From Gnetum montanum (Eukaryota > Streptophyta > Gnetopsida > Gnetales > Gnetaceae), in contig MNCI01002682.1 in assembly GCA_015680685.1 (NCBI GenBank), positions 1,201,037 through 1,265,036 of the forward strand: a stretch of 64,000 nucleotides of DNA. Direction: 5' to 3'. The notes under the pieces were generated by a model that was not told the origin of the DNA, did not search any database, and saw only the letters and a program-made list of their open reading frames with translations. The position numbers were made by a program, and so were the translations under genes. Positions within the stretch are counted from its first letter, which is position 1; every line of letters begins with the position of its first letter. Of the stretch, positions 1 through 9,962 are shown in pieces.

Positions 1-437
1 GAAGCCACACCCTTTACAATCCTTGAGTCCTTCCTTAGTTTGAGAAATGTCCAATCACCAATTCATTTATAGTTCTTATTTTTTTGAAGAAAGGAACTGT
101 ACAGTTCCAAGCCAAGAGAGACCATAGAGATTTGTGGATGCATGAATGATGTGGACTCATTACCTATCATATCAAAAGAACCATACCTTAGTATCAACAT
201 CATAACTTAAAGGTAAGAACCAAACATTAGCAACCAAGAGAAAACAATTCATACCATCTTTTGAGCACTTATTAGGTGACAAACTTAACAAAAATGGATG
301 AACACACATAAATAAAAGAAAAAGTATAAATGATGTTTTAAGAAAAAAATAAGAAAAGTTAAAGAAATTTGTAAAACAAAAATGTGCAAAACAAAAATGT
401 GTAAAACAAAAACTTAAAAGAAACTGAGGGCCTTAAA

Positions 438-812
438 TGATCAGCATAGGTGGCCATCTCCCCCATAACTAAATTGAAAGGGAGAGATCCAAAATAATGA
501 GTGTTTGTTTGAATTTCTTAGAAGTGTCCAACTTCTCCCAGTTGATGTTTTCAAGTTAAGGGTTGGAAGTTGGTGATGCTCATACTCCAATGTATCTATG
601 CTTTTGTTGTGGTTGAAAGTTGTTCCCCCAGTTAGTTCCATGCATGTTGGTAAGTTTCTCTCCTTATTAACTATCAAACACTGGGTGTTCTCTTGTTGTG
701 TGGTTGCTACATATAGTCACTTTTGTATGTTAGTCTCTTGGGCACACTGGTTGCATACAGGAAATGCTGAGCACTCCTGCACGTCATCACCCTCTATGTC
801 ACTGTATGTGAT
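438..812 (-). pseudogene. Protease-RT linker of the Athila-like element
   Basis: The protease frame continues here with one TAA directly after the protease and one further stop, ending at a TGA near 441. The predicted peptide holds a small Cys-rich stretch (FPVCNQCAQET) but no RT motif. In related elements this is the variable spacer between protease and RT. From 437 down to 1 the minus strand has no recognisable coding signal. Confidence 0.4.
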
Positions 813-1300
813 TCATGGAACTTTCTTCTTTTCGATATTTCCATAAATATTTTCCTTAGATATTTCTAGGAAAATATCATGGATCCCTAAGCATGCATTT
901 ATGGTACTGAGCCATGCCCTCCCCATTATAATTGGGAAGTCCCCTTTATTATTTTTGACTTCTATCACTAGGAAATCGGCTGGGTATGACCAACCACACA
1001 TAGTGGTAACAATGTCCTCCACAAGTCCCAAGGGGACAGTGATGGACTGGTTAGCCAACTCTAATTAAATATTGCTCTTCTTGAGTGGAGGTAAGTTCCC
1101 AGCTTTATACATTTCTTGCGATATTAAGTTGACTCTAGAACCTAAGTTAAGAAGAGCCTTACGTGGTTCATTCCCAGTGACTTGGAGGTAGATTAAGGGA
1201 CTTATGGGGTCAGAGAGTTTTCTAGGAAGGTGGACCACCTTTATCCAGTCAGTGATGGTATGTGTTAACATAACTGTGTGTGTTGAGCTCTATTGTTGGT
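813..1300 (-). pseudogene. Retropepsin-like aspartic protease, degenerate
   Basis: This would cleave the Gag-Pol polyprotein. The segment ALLNLGSRVNLIS (about 1165-1130) aligns with the Athila-type active site ALLDLGASVNLM, so the catalytic Asp is replaced by Asn. It is followed by LELANQSITVPLGLVEDI and then by IIMGRAWLSTINACLGI, the usual C-terminal retropepsin block (GR-x-F/W-L). One TAA interrupts the frame between the two halves, at a place where related proteases have Gln (LQLA). It is in the same frame as the C-terminal gag segment and the downstream linker. Confidence 0.7.
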
Positions 1301-1439
1301 TTGAAGGGAGCTCTGAAGCCTTACTTGATGGAGGAGTGGTCATAGACCCAATTGCTTGTGGTTGTGAGAGCTTGTTTGGAATGTTGGTTCTAAAGAAAGG
1401 TCTTCTCTTTGTATGGTTGTTAAAACTAGTAGTGGGTTG

Positions 1440-3834
1440 AAGGTTTACAGCTCTCATAGCATTACGTTACTGTGGTTGAGTGGGGAGTTCCCCTTGCATC
1501 GTTGGAGTGGGTGGTAGTGGAACTATCAATGTAAGAGATGCAGATGGATTTGGAGGATGGTATGCATGTGGAGTGTATTTTCCAGGAGAGAGAGTCCTAA
1601 AATAATCCCTAACTTGGTAGTGACGTTGTGAGGTTGCATGACCCATAGAGTCACTTGGAGAAACCGGCTGCTGCACATAATAGCCATATGGATCTAGTTG
1701 CCGATAAGGGTATTGTTGTTTAGGTGGTGACATCCCCCATGATTGTGGGTATTTCCATTACTGATATTGCTCGATAGGTTGTGGCGTAGTTCCACTTGGA
1801 TAATATGTTAATGGTTGGTGGAATTGCCTTGGGTTACCTTGGGGATAAGGTAACCTCTAGGGTGCTTGCTATTTGTTAAGTCTTGGGTTGAGTGCATACA
1901 CCCCAGACTCTTGTAGATGTGAGATTATTAGGAAACATCCCTTAGGATGGTCATATTGGCAGATCTCACATCCACCATCATTTTCCATATTAGAATCCAC
2001 AACCTCATCGGTGATAGTCATTTTTCCCTTACCCTTGTTACGTGCATGGTCTGAATCTCTCCTCTTTTTCTTATCAGAGTCACTACTTTGCTCCTTAGAC
2101 TTCTCTATGATTTTTAAAACGGTTTCGAATCTACTGTCTAAGGAGTCCCACATTTGATCTACCTTAGCTAACACTTCAGTTGTTAGCTTTTAAAGCTACA
2201 AATTTTTTCTATTCACCAACTCCTCGAGTGGTGACTCATCCTCTTCCTCACAGAATCTTACTCCCTTCTTTTGGAGGGAAGGATCACGGTTATACTCTTC
2301 CGCACTTTCTCTTTTCTTTAGCTCTCCTTCTTCTTTAGCTACTTTCTCCAACAATCTATGAACGTCATGGGACCTAAGTTTTGAGAATCTCCCTTGGGCA
2401 TATGTTCAAGGGTTCTCTTGGTTTCATGTCTTACCCATCTACGAGGTGGGTAAGTTGATCCTGTTGTGCATAACCATGGCTTGGGAAATGATGTAGTAGT
2501 GCATAATATCGGCCCATGGCAGCATCCAAGGGTTCATGATTACCCTACTTCCATCCTTGGATATATTTTCGCAAGTTGGACACTCTGGAGTATGTTTGAT
2601 ATTTATCATTGAATAGTTCTAGCATTGTACTCCACCTACGAATGGATTTCGATTCTAAGAACCGGTACCAACATTCTACTTCTTTTATGAGTGTCCTAGG
2701 AAACAAATTTAACTTCTGCCACTCATTTTCGATATTCTGCAAGACACAGGCATCATGGAATTCCTGTAAGTGGTTTTGTGGATCAGCATTATATCCTCCC
2801 TCAAATTGGGGGATATTATTCATGTCAAGTCTCTTGATCCGACTATCTTTTTGATACCTTGTAGGTATCCTCATAGACTTTGTAATATCTAACATACTTT
2901 GGGTGGCAAGTAGGGGTTCATCGTTGTCATTTCTTTCATGGCATCTATGATGCCTACGCGGTTCCCTACTTTCCCTTCTATGCCTTGACTCTCTAGAATG
3001 CCCTCATCCTCGCTCTCGACTCTCTCGTCGAGGTCTCTCATCTTACTTAACTTTATCTGCACGATTGTGCTCTTTGTGACTGCGTACTGATGTGGAAGGA
3101 GAGGGTGAATGATGCGATGAAGGTGAAGAAGAAGGGGAACCATCACCATGACAATGCTTCTTACCTTCTCTTTTGTGGCTACGGTCCCAATCGTGATGAT
3201 GATTAGACTGCCTATCCTTATCATTTGTTTGTGTTCCTTCATTGAACACTTGGTGTTCATGGGGGTCAGAACCAAGGTTATGAATCATGGAGTGTAGGTT
3301 CTGATACCCCACCTCCTCACCATTGTTAGGAGGGGGAACATCATTTCGTGGAGAACCTATTGAAATAGGTTCACCACCCTTGATTTTTCTTATGACGGGT
3401 GAACCGTTATGGGGCCCCTTGCCCTTCAACGATGTATGGTAACTCTCCTACCATGAGTCCCTTAAACGTTGCACCATGGTGGGATGGTAATCCCTTGTGT
3501 CATAATCACTTACAACGTATTCAGTGTATAGATGCATCATGTTTATCTATGCAAGAACACAAAGGAGCATGTTAGGGACTGCATGATCTGGGGGTAACAC
3601 TATGTTACCTTGCAAGTCTCGCCAACGCAGTTGTTCATCTTGATGGAGGATAAAGGTAAAATCGCCTGTATACTCATCATGATGAGTATACACTACTCAA
3701 TACTCTTGAGGAACTGGCAAATCTAGGTTACGTGTGTTAGATCGTCGACTATCTCTTGTGTGATCCCTAGGTGGTGAAGTGCTTTTATGAGAAAAAGAAG
3801 ACATTTTTGATCTTGTCGGTGTGCTATTGACCAT
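1440..3834 (-). pseudogene. gag of Athila-like element, degenerate
   Basis: Gag would assemble the cytoplasmic particle that packages element RNA. It begins with ATG at 3834 (MVNSTPTRSKMSS). The N-terminal part and the core share one frame (3834 to about 2545) and the C-terminal part (2174-1467) another, so at least one frameshift lies between them. The core at 2895-2545 has the gag-like pattern YNADPQNHLQEFHDA, a WYRFLESKSI stretch and WSTMLELFNDKYQTY. The next segment (2174-1869) is basic and has a Cys/His cluster (CEICQYDHPKGC) that could be a variant zinc knuckle. The following part is rich in Pro, Tyr and Gln. Upstream stops are TGA and TAG; the TAGs sit where Gln is plausible. The same gag is found on the plus strand at about 22.68-23.59 kb. 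Confidence 0.7.
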
Positions 3835-3930
3835 TGTTTAAATTTTCTTCAAATTAATCCTAAGGGTTCATTTAAGTTTCCCAACAATGTGGATGATTTC
3901 CTATGTTCTACTTAGTGCATAAACAACTTA

Positions 3931-3949
3931 GTCCCCAACAACGGTGCCA
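3931..3949 (-). other. Primer-binding site, tRNA-Asp type
   Basis: On the minus strand, one base after the LTR, TGGCACCGTTGTTGGGGAC differs at only a few positions from the usual plant TGGCGCCGTTGCCGGGGA site that pairs with the 3' end of tRNA-Asp. The differences are transitions, as expected for a decayed copy. Confidence 0.75.
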
Positions 3950-3950
3950 A

Positions 3951-4891
3951 TGATGAGTGGCGAGGTACCCCTACACTCAACCATATGAATACGAGTGTTA
4001 CACACATGATCCAGTTGAACTCCGCAGACTAAGTGTCTACATGCCTTATGGAACACCTAAGGTTAATTAGTTGTTGTCTTCCCAAGCTCACTTGTATTTG
4101 TCATGGTTGTATGGTTAAGTGAACTTGAGGTATATGATTTTTATATCTTTTCTATTTTATCGCCTATGCTAAGAGAGGAAAGGGTGAAGATACTAAGTAA
4201 CTAGCTTTAAATAACTAAGCCTTAATCATTCTAGCATTAGTATCCATTTCCACTTTTCATTTCACACCTTGAACTAATGCAATGTTGCTGGGATTACCAA
4301 ACGTTATTCGTTACTGGGATTACCAAGCGTAACGCACATGCTCGAAGCAGTCGTACTAAATGCACTTAACTATGAGAGTTAAGGGTTGAGAGAGATTAAG
4401 TCCTAAGAAAGCATTTAAACATTCAATAGTAATTAAATCCTCATTAGCTTAGTCCATGCATTGCAAGGTTTATCCAAAAGTTCATCTTTATTGTCGTACA
4501 CAATTATGTGCTCAAGTACAAAATTTCTTGAATAAAGATCCATTCACTTTGGGACTCCTACTGTGGGCACATGGAAATTATTCTAACTCTGGAATGGAAA
4601 AATGGCAAGAGTTTGGCTACGGTCTAGATTTAGATGGAGAAACAAGGGAGAGCAACCTCTTATTTATAGAAATGGTGGTGCACTGCGATATCGCGTGCGA
4701 TATCATAGGTAACTACACGATATCGAGCCCATGCGATATTGCGTCCCATCAGAGTTGACCAGAAAAACCTTTTTCAACTTTTTACCCAAACAGACATGAT
4801 GGCATGCATTGAGGCATCTGTGTTGAGACATCTACGTTGAGGTATCTACCTCAACATGGTTGTGTCAACGTAGCCAACTAATGCTTCATCA
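3951..4891 (-). repeat. 5' LTR of the Athila-like element (minus orientation)
   Basis: A block of 941 bp that begins TGATGAGTGG and ends GCTTCATCA on the plus strand, giving a near-perfect terminal TGATGA/TCATCA inverted repeat. Read on the minus strand it has a TATAAATA box at about 4669-4662 and a string of GATATCG palindromes in U3 (about 4683-4745). The inner end abuts the primer-binding site. The outer end was fixed by comparison with related LTRs at 28785 and 41559. The target duplication cannot be tested because the other LTR is outside the window. Confidence 0.75.
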
Positions 4892-5261
4892 CCTTCTAAA
4901 CTCATATTTAATTTGTTTTAGTTTTACATCAAATCTTATATTTGATTTGGTTTAGTTTTGCATTGTACATGTGTGCTTAAGCTTTAGCTACCACTATTCT
5001 TGCTCATTTTACTATGTATATCCTTGCTTAGATCCATTAAAAAAAATTTTATTGTTGAGTATCTGTGGAAAATAATTTTATATACATGCATGCAAAGGAT
5101 TTGGTAAATATGGACATCTTTCTTTACAAGAATAAAAAAAGATTCTCTTAGCTAAATTATAAATATATATCATAAATATATAACTAAGCTAGTATTCCCA
5201 ACCAATTATATACAAAGGAACAAGCTTCCTAGTCGAGGTATTCTCTCATTGAGACATTTCA
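4892..5261. other. AT-rich spacer, nothing recognised
   Basis: The sequence outside the LTR starting at 4892 has no long frame on either strand and no repeat I can match elsewhere in the window. Confidence 0.5.
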
Positions 5262-5355
5262 TTGAAGATAATAAGGTATTATCTTAGTGGTAAGATTCCT
5301 AGTAGAGAAGCCCTAGGCTACAAGTTTGATTCTAGTGGGCAACACTATGTTATGG
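5262..5355 (+). repeat. tRNA-headed SINE-like sequence
   Basis: TATCTTAGTGGTAAGATTCC resembles a pol III A box (tRNA D-arm, TRGCNNAGTGG) and CAAGTTTGATTCTAG, about 35 bp further on, resembles a B box (GGTTCGANTCC). The spacing is that of a tRNA gene. The rest does not fold into a tRNA, so it is more likely a SINE head or a tRNA pseudogene. I could not find clear target duplications. Confidence 0.4.
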
Positions 5356-5449
5356 TTTTAAAAAATTTTGTAAAAATAAAATAAAATTAATGTAATCCAA
5401 AAGGATGGTTTAAAAAAATTTGATAAAAGGAATTATGAAACTAGAATCA

Positions 5450-6290
5450 AGCTTTTCCAAATGTCTTTTGAAAGGAAGACATATTTTTTTTACTTTTACC
5501 TCTAAAGTTGCATATAAGATTATTACAAATAATGATTTTATTCATGACAAATTCAATAAGGCTTAGAATATGTGATTATCACTACACTTTTGGATAGGGA
5601 AAATGAAAGATATTTGGAGATCTTCTACCTTTTCAAAAAATTTTATTTCATATTAATTTATAGTATATTATTTATTAAGGTCTTCTTATCATCACTCTTT
5701 TTAAACATATGAGAACTTTTTCTTGTTAATGTCCTCTTTGTGGAAGTGAGAATTCTTTTTCTTCTATTTTTTTTGAATATCCTAATGTATAACATTCTTG
5801 AAAATAGACATCTAGAATTTGTAACAACTTTTAGCTAAGTATTAATGAGATCTTTCTTGGTGATCAACTTGCTTTATCTACTTTTTTTTAAACATGTCCA
5901 AATGTCTTTGATTGCTTGTTTTCTACACTATTTGAAAGCTTTCATATATAATTATTTTTTCAACAACAAGAATATAACTATGATCTTCAAGAGTTAAATA
6001 TTAGATTCTTAAAGAAGTCTATTTTCAGCTACAACTTCAAGCAAAATAACTCCCAGTGAATGTTGAAAAGTTAATTTATTTTCTACAATATTATTTTTTT
6101 TGTTTTGGAGGCTTAAGGATGGAAAGGTTTCAACTTCTTTTGCTATTTTTTCATTATTTCTAATTGATATGTTCTTTTATCTTTAGAGATAGTTTTCTCC
6201 TTCTCTTTATAAGAAACCCTCTAGTAAGAAATGAAACCTCGTGAGGATACTTTTGAATAATGTAAAAGCCTCATCTTTTTTCTACCCTAT
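5450..6290 (+). pseudogene. LINE ORF2 3'-end remnant (zf-RVT-like)
   Basis: Around 5690-5800 the plus strand reads, with frame breaks, as HMRTF followed by CPLCGSENS and an aromatic-rich tail, like the Cys/His zf-RVT region that follows RT in plant LINEs. The flanks are AT-rich and full of stops. The call rests on one short motif and is tentative. A second LINE remnant on the opposite strand lies at 7990-9075; I cannot tell whether the two are related. Confidence 0.35.
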
Positions 6291-6315
6291 AGGGAAAGTT
6301 TTTTAGGATTGGTTG

Positions 6316-6512
6316 TAAGGATGAAAATAGGGATTGTCATTTGGAGTGATAGTAAGGTATTTGTTTCTCAAGTTAAAGACCCAGGTTTGAGCTTGGGCAT
6401 AGCCACTCAAAGAGGTTTGACTTTCATTCATCTACCAACCCTCTTGGAACACCACTTACTGAGATGAGCATTGTGGCTCCAAGTGATGATCTTTTATTAT
6501 AAGGATGAAAAT
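6316..6512 (+). mobile_element. SINE with perfect 13-bp target-site duplication
   Basis: TAAGGATGAAAAT occurs at 6316-6328 and again at 6500-6512, flanking a 171-bp body (6329-6499). The body begins with a tRNA-like promoter: AGTGATAGTAAGGTATTTG as a possible A box and CCAGGTTTGAGCTTGGGC as a B box. It ends in a T-rich tail. Size, internal pol III-type promoter and long TSD fit a SINE moved by a LINE. A second copy in reverse orientation lies at about 7215-7392. Confidence 0.65.
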
Positions 6513-7137
6513 CTAAAAAGGAATCTTCAATATTATTGGGATTTTTCTTTAGAATTTTTCTTTATTAATTTTATGTACTCCATATTTTTTAAATATTATT
6601 ATTCATTTTGTTAGGGTCCAACCCCTCTTCCAACCATCCCTAAAAGTATGAAACTAACATGATCTAACAAATTCAATAGGACATCAATGAAAGTAAATAA
6701 AAATTTTAGATATAGTTTCATAATTATTAAAAATAACTCATCATGAAAATATGCAATAAAGCATTTGTTATATTTTTGCTAAATTCTTAGAAATCCAGGG
6801 CAAACCTATGAAATATAAATGAAAATTATAAAAAAAATCATGAATAAATACATTATTCATATAAAGACATCTCTTTTAGTATTCCATGGATAAAAAAGTA
6901 TGAAATGTCCCAAGATAATTATTTGTAGTAAGTATTTGAAGTATAAAGAGAAATGCTAAGGGAACCAAGCTTGGATTAAAAAATTAATATACTTGATACG
7001 TTAGGATATACCTATTTGTTGATATTGTAAATGTGCATAATGAAAATGATAATAAAGGTGAAAAAAATATCTCCAAGCCTAAAATATAAATATTTATAAA
7101 GAAAATTTTAATATAACTAGTGTTTGTTGTTATTTGT
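6513..7137. other. AT-rich spacer, nothing recognised
   Basis: No coding signal and no match to other parts of the window was seen. Confidence 0.45.
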
Positions 7138-7200
7138 TATGTAGATGTGTAGCTTGTTGGTTAAGCTATGTGGCTTACATCCTTGAGTCACAAGTTGAAT
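7138..7200 (+). repeat. tRNA-like pol III promoter remnant
   Basis: TAGCTTGTTGGTTAAGCTAT resembles an A box and ACAAGTTGAATCCC a B box, at tRNA-like spacing. No full cloverleaf is apparent. It abuts the reversed SINE copy at 7215 and may be another SINE head. Confidence 0.3.
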
Positions 7201-7214
7201 CCCAATAGGTTGCA

Positions 7215-7392
7215 TCCTAAGATATACAAGTAAAGGATCATCACCTAAATGCTTAAAGCTTATCTTGCCAATGTAGGATCCTAAAGGGGCCATCGATGAG
7301 GAGAACACTAACCTCTTTTGAGTGGTTATACCTAGGTCTTATGAATTGAAAAATAAATACCTTACTATCACTTCAAGTGATGGTTCCTATTC
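7215..7392 (-). mobile_element. SINE, second copy, reverse orientation
   Basis: The reverse complement shares GTGATAGTAAGGTATTT, CCACTCAAA-GAGGTT and GTGATGATC-TTT in the same order and at similar spacing as the SINE at 6329-6499. It is more diverged and no target duplication was found. Confidence 0.5.
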
Positions 7393-7603
7393 TAAAACTA
7401 AATTTTTTACTTATGTCCATTGAGGCCCCTTGGATTTATCTATTGGGTATGTGAAGAAAAAATATATAGTTAACTTGTATTGGACTTTACTTTTCTCTTT
7501 CACTATTTTTTTAGTTATACATTTTTAAAAAATAAGAAAAAGAAGTTAAGATTTCTAAAACTTATTGTAAAAGACAAAGTGAAGATATTTTTGAGTTAAC
7601 TGG

Positions 7604-7706
7604 TTATTGAAAACTTCGCAAAATGTAATCATGTAACTTTCTTGGTAACTATTAAAAATGGTTGTTGAAAACCTTGTAGAATGTAACCATGTAACTTTCA
7701 TAGTGC
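7604..7706. repeat. Local direct duplication of about 50 bp
   Basis: Two diverged adjacent copies share the order TTGAAAAC, AATGTAA-CATGTAACTTTC, each followed by a short spacer. They lie in an otherwise featureless stretch (7393-7985). Confidence 0.5.
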
Positions 7707-7989
7707 TATGCTTTCACTTTGCATTCTTAAATGTAATAGGAGTGATACCAGTGCATGTGATCCTAGTTAACCAATTATTGAAGTCCAAAAAGGTCTTATT
7801 TTTATTTAAAAATTTTATTTAATTTGTCTAAAACTTCTATAGATTTCGATTGTAACTTTTGTTCTATATTAAGTGAATTTTATATTATATTTCATAGCAC
7901 TTTTCTAACATGAAAGATACTCTCATGTTTGTCTACTATTTATGTTCTTTTACATAGACAAACTAATGTTTCCTACCCATTCCAGATGA

Positions 7990-9075
7990 TAGGTTTCATG
8001 AAGAAAGGGATATAAAAAGACTTTCAACCTCGGTAAAGACCCCTTCCCTAGGTAGTAAGAAACATGTAAGTAATAATTTATCATCCATCATAAAATGGTT
8101 AACCTTGATAAACTTGCAATAATTAAGGAACCTTATAGCCTTTGGAAAGATTTCTTTCATATTGACAACTAACCATGGTCCTCTTGGCAAAGTTATCAAA
8201 CATATATCTCCTTCTCCAAAGGACCATGAATCCAAAGATTATAGGAAATACCATCCCTTCCAAATGGATTGTCAAACTACTAAGAAGGACAAAGGCATTA
8301 AATTCAAAGAGTCATGCTCTTGTTTCATATAATAGACTCATGTCTTATCATTTGAGGACCAAACCTTATGGGCTAACTTGGTTGCCAAGATAATAGCCTA
8401 ATCTTTCATTTAGGAGAGACCATAGCCCCCAACCATCTTTAGATGTGATGCTAGCTCCCATTGCATTGGATGAAATTTATGATATTCCTTTGAATCTAAC
8501 CATAAAAATCTCCAAATAATTGTATCAATGTTATCCAACACCATAGCCAAGGAGGCCAAAAAAAAAAAAACATGACATAATCTAGGATGTTAGAAAACAT
8601 GGCTTTGGTCATTATTAAATTCCCTTTTAATGATAACAACAAATCTTTCTAGGCTGCTAATATTTTCTACAATTTAGCAATCTAAGATGTCCAAAACATG
8701 GACTTTTTTGAATCAAAGAACAAAGTCTAATCTAGATAATTAATAGAAAAAATTATTTTCTTTCACTATAAAATATTTAAAATATAATAGAATCTTAGTG
8801 TTGGGTAGTTTATCTCTAAACATTCAATTTTCTACCAAATGGCCACTCTTAGGGTTGGGTAGTTTATCTTTAAACATTCAATTGTCAATGAAATGGTCAC
8901 TCTTAGGGCTATGTAATATATCTCCAAACATTTAATTTTTTACCAAACGCCCACCATCCCAATGCATTACCCAAAAACTTCTAGGGCATCTCAAGCCTTT
9001 TTCAACTCGTCAACAATGACTTTAAAAAATATGAGTGTATCATCCACATAAGGTTGGATGACATCCTACAAGGAA
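7990..9075 (-). pseudogene. LINE-type reverse transcriptase remnant
   Basis: Read on the minus strand from 9070, VIQPYVDDTLIFF matches the catalytic [YF]xDD block of plant non-LTR retrotransposon RT (usually GYADDTLIF). Further on, KDLLLSLKGNLIMTKAMFSN matches the SKGGRLTLIKSTLSN block, and KFHPMQWELASHLKMVGGYG (about 8480-8420) matches the HLVxWxxIxxPKxxGGLG block. These occur in the correct order over about 650 bp, broken by stops and frameshifts, with a tandem triplication inserted at about 8797-8960. The element would have moved by target-primed reverse transcription. The left end is not defined. Confidence 0.6.
8797..8960. repeat. Three tandem copies of a unit of about 55-60 bp inside the LINE remnant
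   Basis: GTTGGGTAGTTTATCTCTAA recurs with small changes, each time followed by an ACATTCAATTTTCTACCAAA-like segment and a GGCCACTCTTAGGG-like segment; the third copy is the most diverged. Confidence 0.65.
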
Positions 9076-9217
9076 AGAGGGATTACACACCAAAGTTTAC
9101 TAAATATCTTGGAAGATTATTGATAAAAAATTTATATATGTAAGCTACAATATCATGGTTATGATATTATAGCTCTACATATGCCATTGTAGATATGATG
9201 TAGTGGGCCATGGTCAT

Positions 9218-9230
9218 GCCTATAAATACC
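9218..9230 (+). promoter_or_regulatory. LTR TATA box
   Basis: TATAAATA at 9221-9228 lies about 100 bp into the LTR. The same octamer occurs in the related LTRs at 28995, 41698 and 57519, and on the minus strand near 4669 and 50730. Its conservation among diverged LTRs marks it as the likely core promoter. Confidence 0.6.
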
Positions 9231-9962
9231 AACCCACCATCGTATTGAAAGGATAGCTTTTTGTCAACACTTAGCAAAATTCTTATAGTTTGTTTCTGTG
9301 ACTTAGAGTTAGAGTTAGATTGAATGCCCATAGTGTGGTGAATTATAGTTGTATGGAATCTTTATTCAAGTGGATTGTTCCTAGACACAATTTATGAACA
9401 ACATTAAAGATCAAGATTTTTTTTATCATTAAAGTAATTCTCTTAGCATAATTTTACTTTTCCATAATTTTTACTCTCCTCTAGTCATTAATATTTCCTA
9501 GGTCATTTTACATTCCAATGTCTATTAGTAAGGTGAAATAAGAATGATTGGTTTCAAGCATAAAGTGTAACTATTTGATAACCCAGTAGTGACTTTTCTT
9601 GATTTGCTCAGTAGTGAAGCTACTTGGTAATTTCAATAATGGTTACATTAGCCTAGGACATGTATAGAAAACCAAGAATGGATGCTTATCACCACTAGGA
9701 TAGAATAGCTTAACATTTTCATTGCACTTAGACTTAGAATTTGCAATCACTTTCATCATGCCTAAACTTAGCATAATTCAAGCCAAATAACATCAATACA
9801 TCATATACCTCACTAAGAGTTAAACCATATCCTATGATTTGCACCTTGCTAACTCTAAGTGGAAAGACAACAATCATGAACTTAGCATCAACTACTAGTA
9901 TACTTATATTGTCCATCTATGGATTATGATCTTGTCATTCATGAACTGTTGTGACTTGTATG

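Larger units (their letters stand above)
1..4891 (-). mobile_element. Athila-like Ty3/gypsy retrotransposon, 5' portion
   Basis: On the minus strand the order is LTR (4891-3951), primer-binding site, gag, protease and a linker; the rest of pol and the 3' LTR lie before position 1. The LTR belongs to a family that starts TGATGA and ends TCATCA, and that recurs at 9121, 28785, 41559, 49950 and 57380. The primer site is of the tRNA-Asp type usual in Athila-group elements. All coding parts carry stops and one frameshift, so the copy is dead. The lineage call rests on the primer site, the protease sequence and the gag resemblance to the copy at 21.6-23.6 kb. Confidence 0.75.

Noticed and set aside
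5262-5355. Functional tRNA gene
   Set aside because: Only A- and B-box-like segments match; no acceptor stem or cloverleaf.
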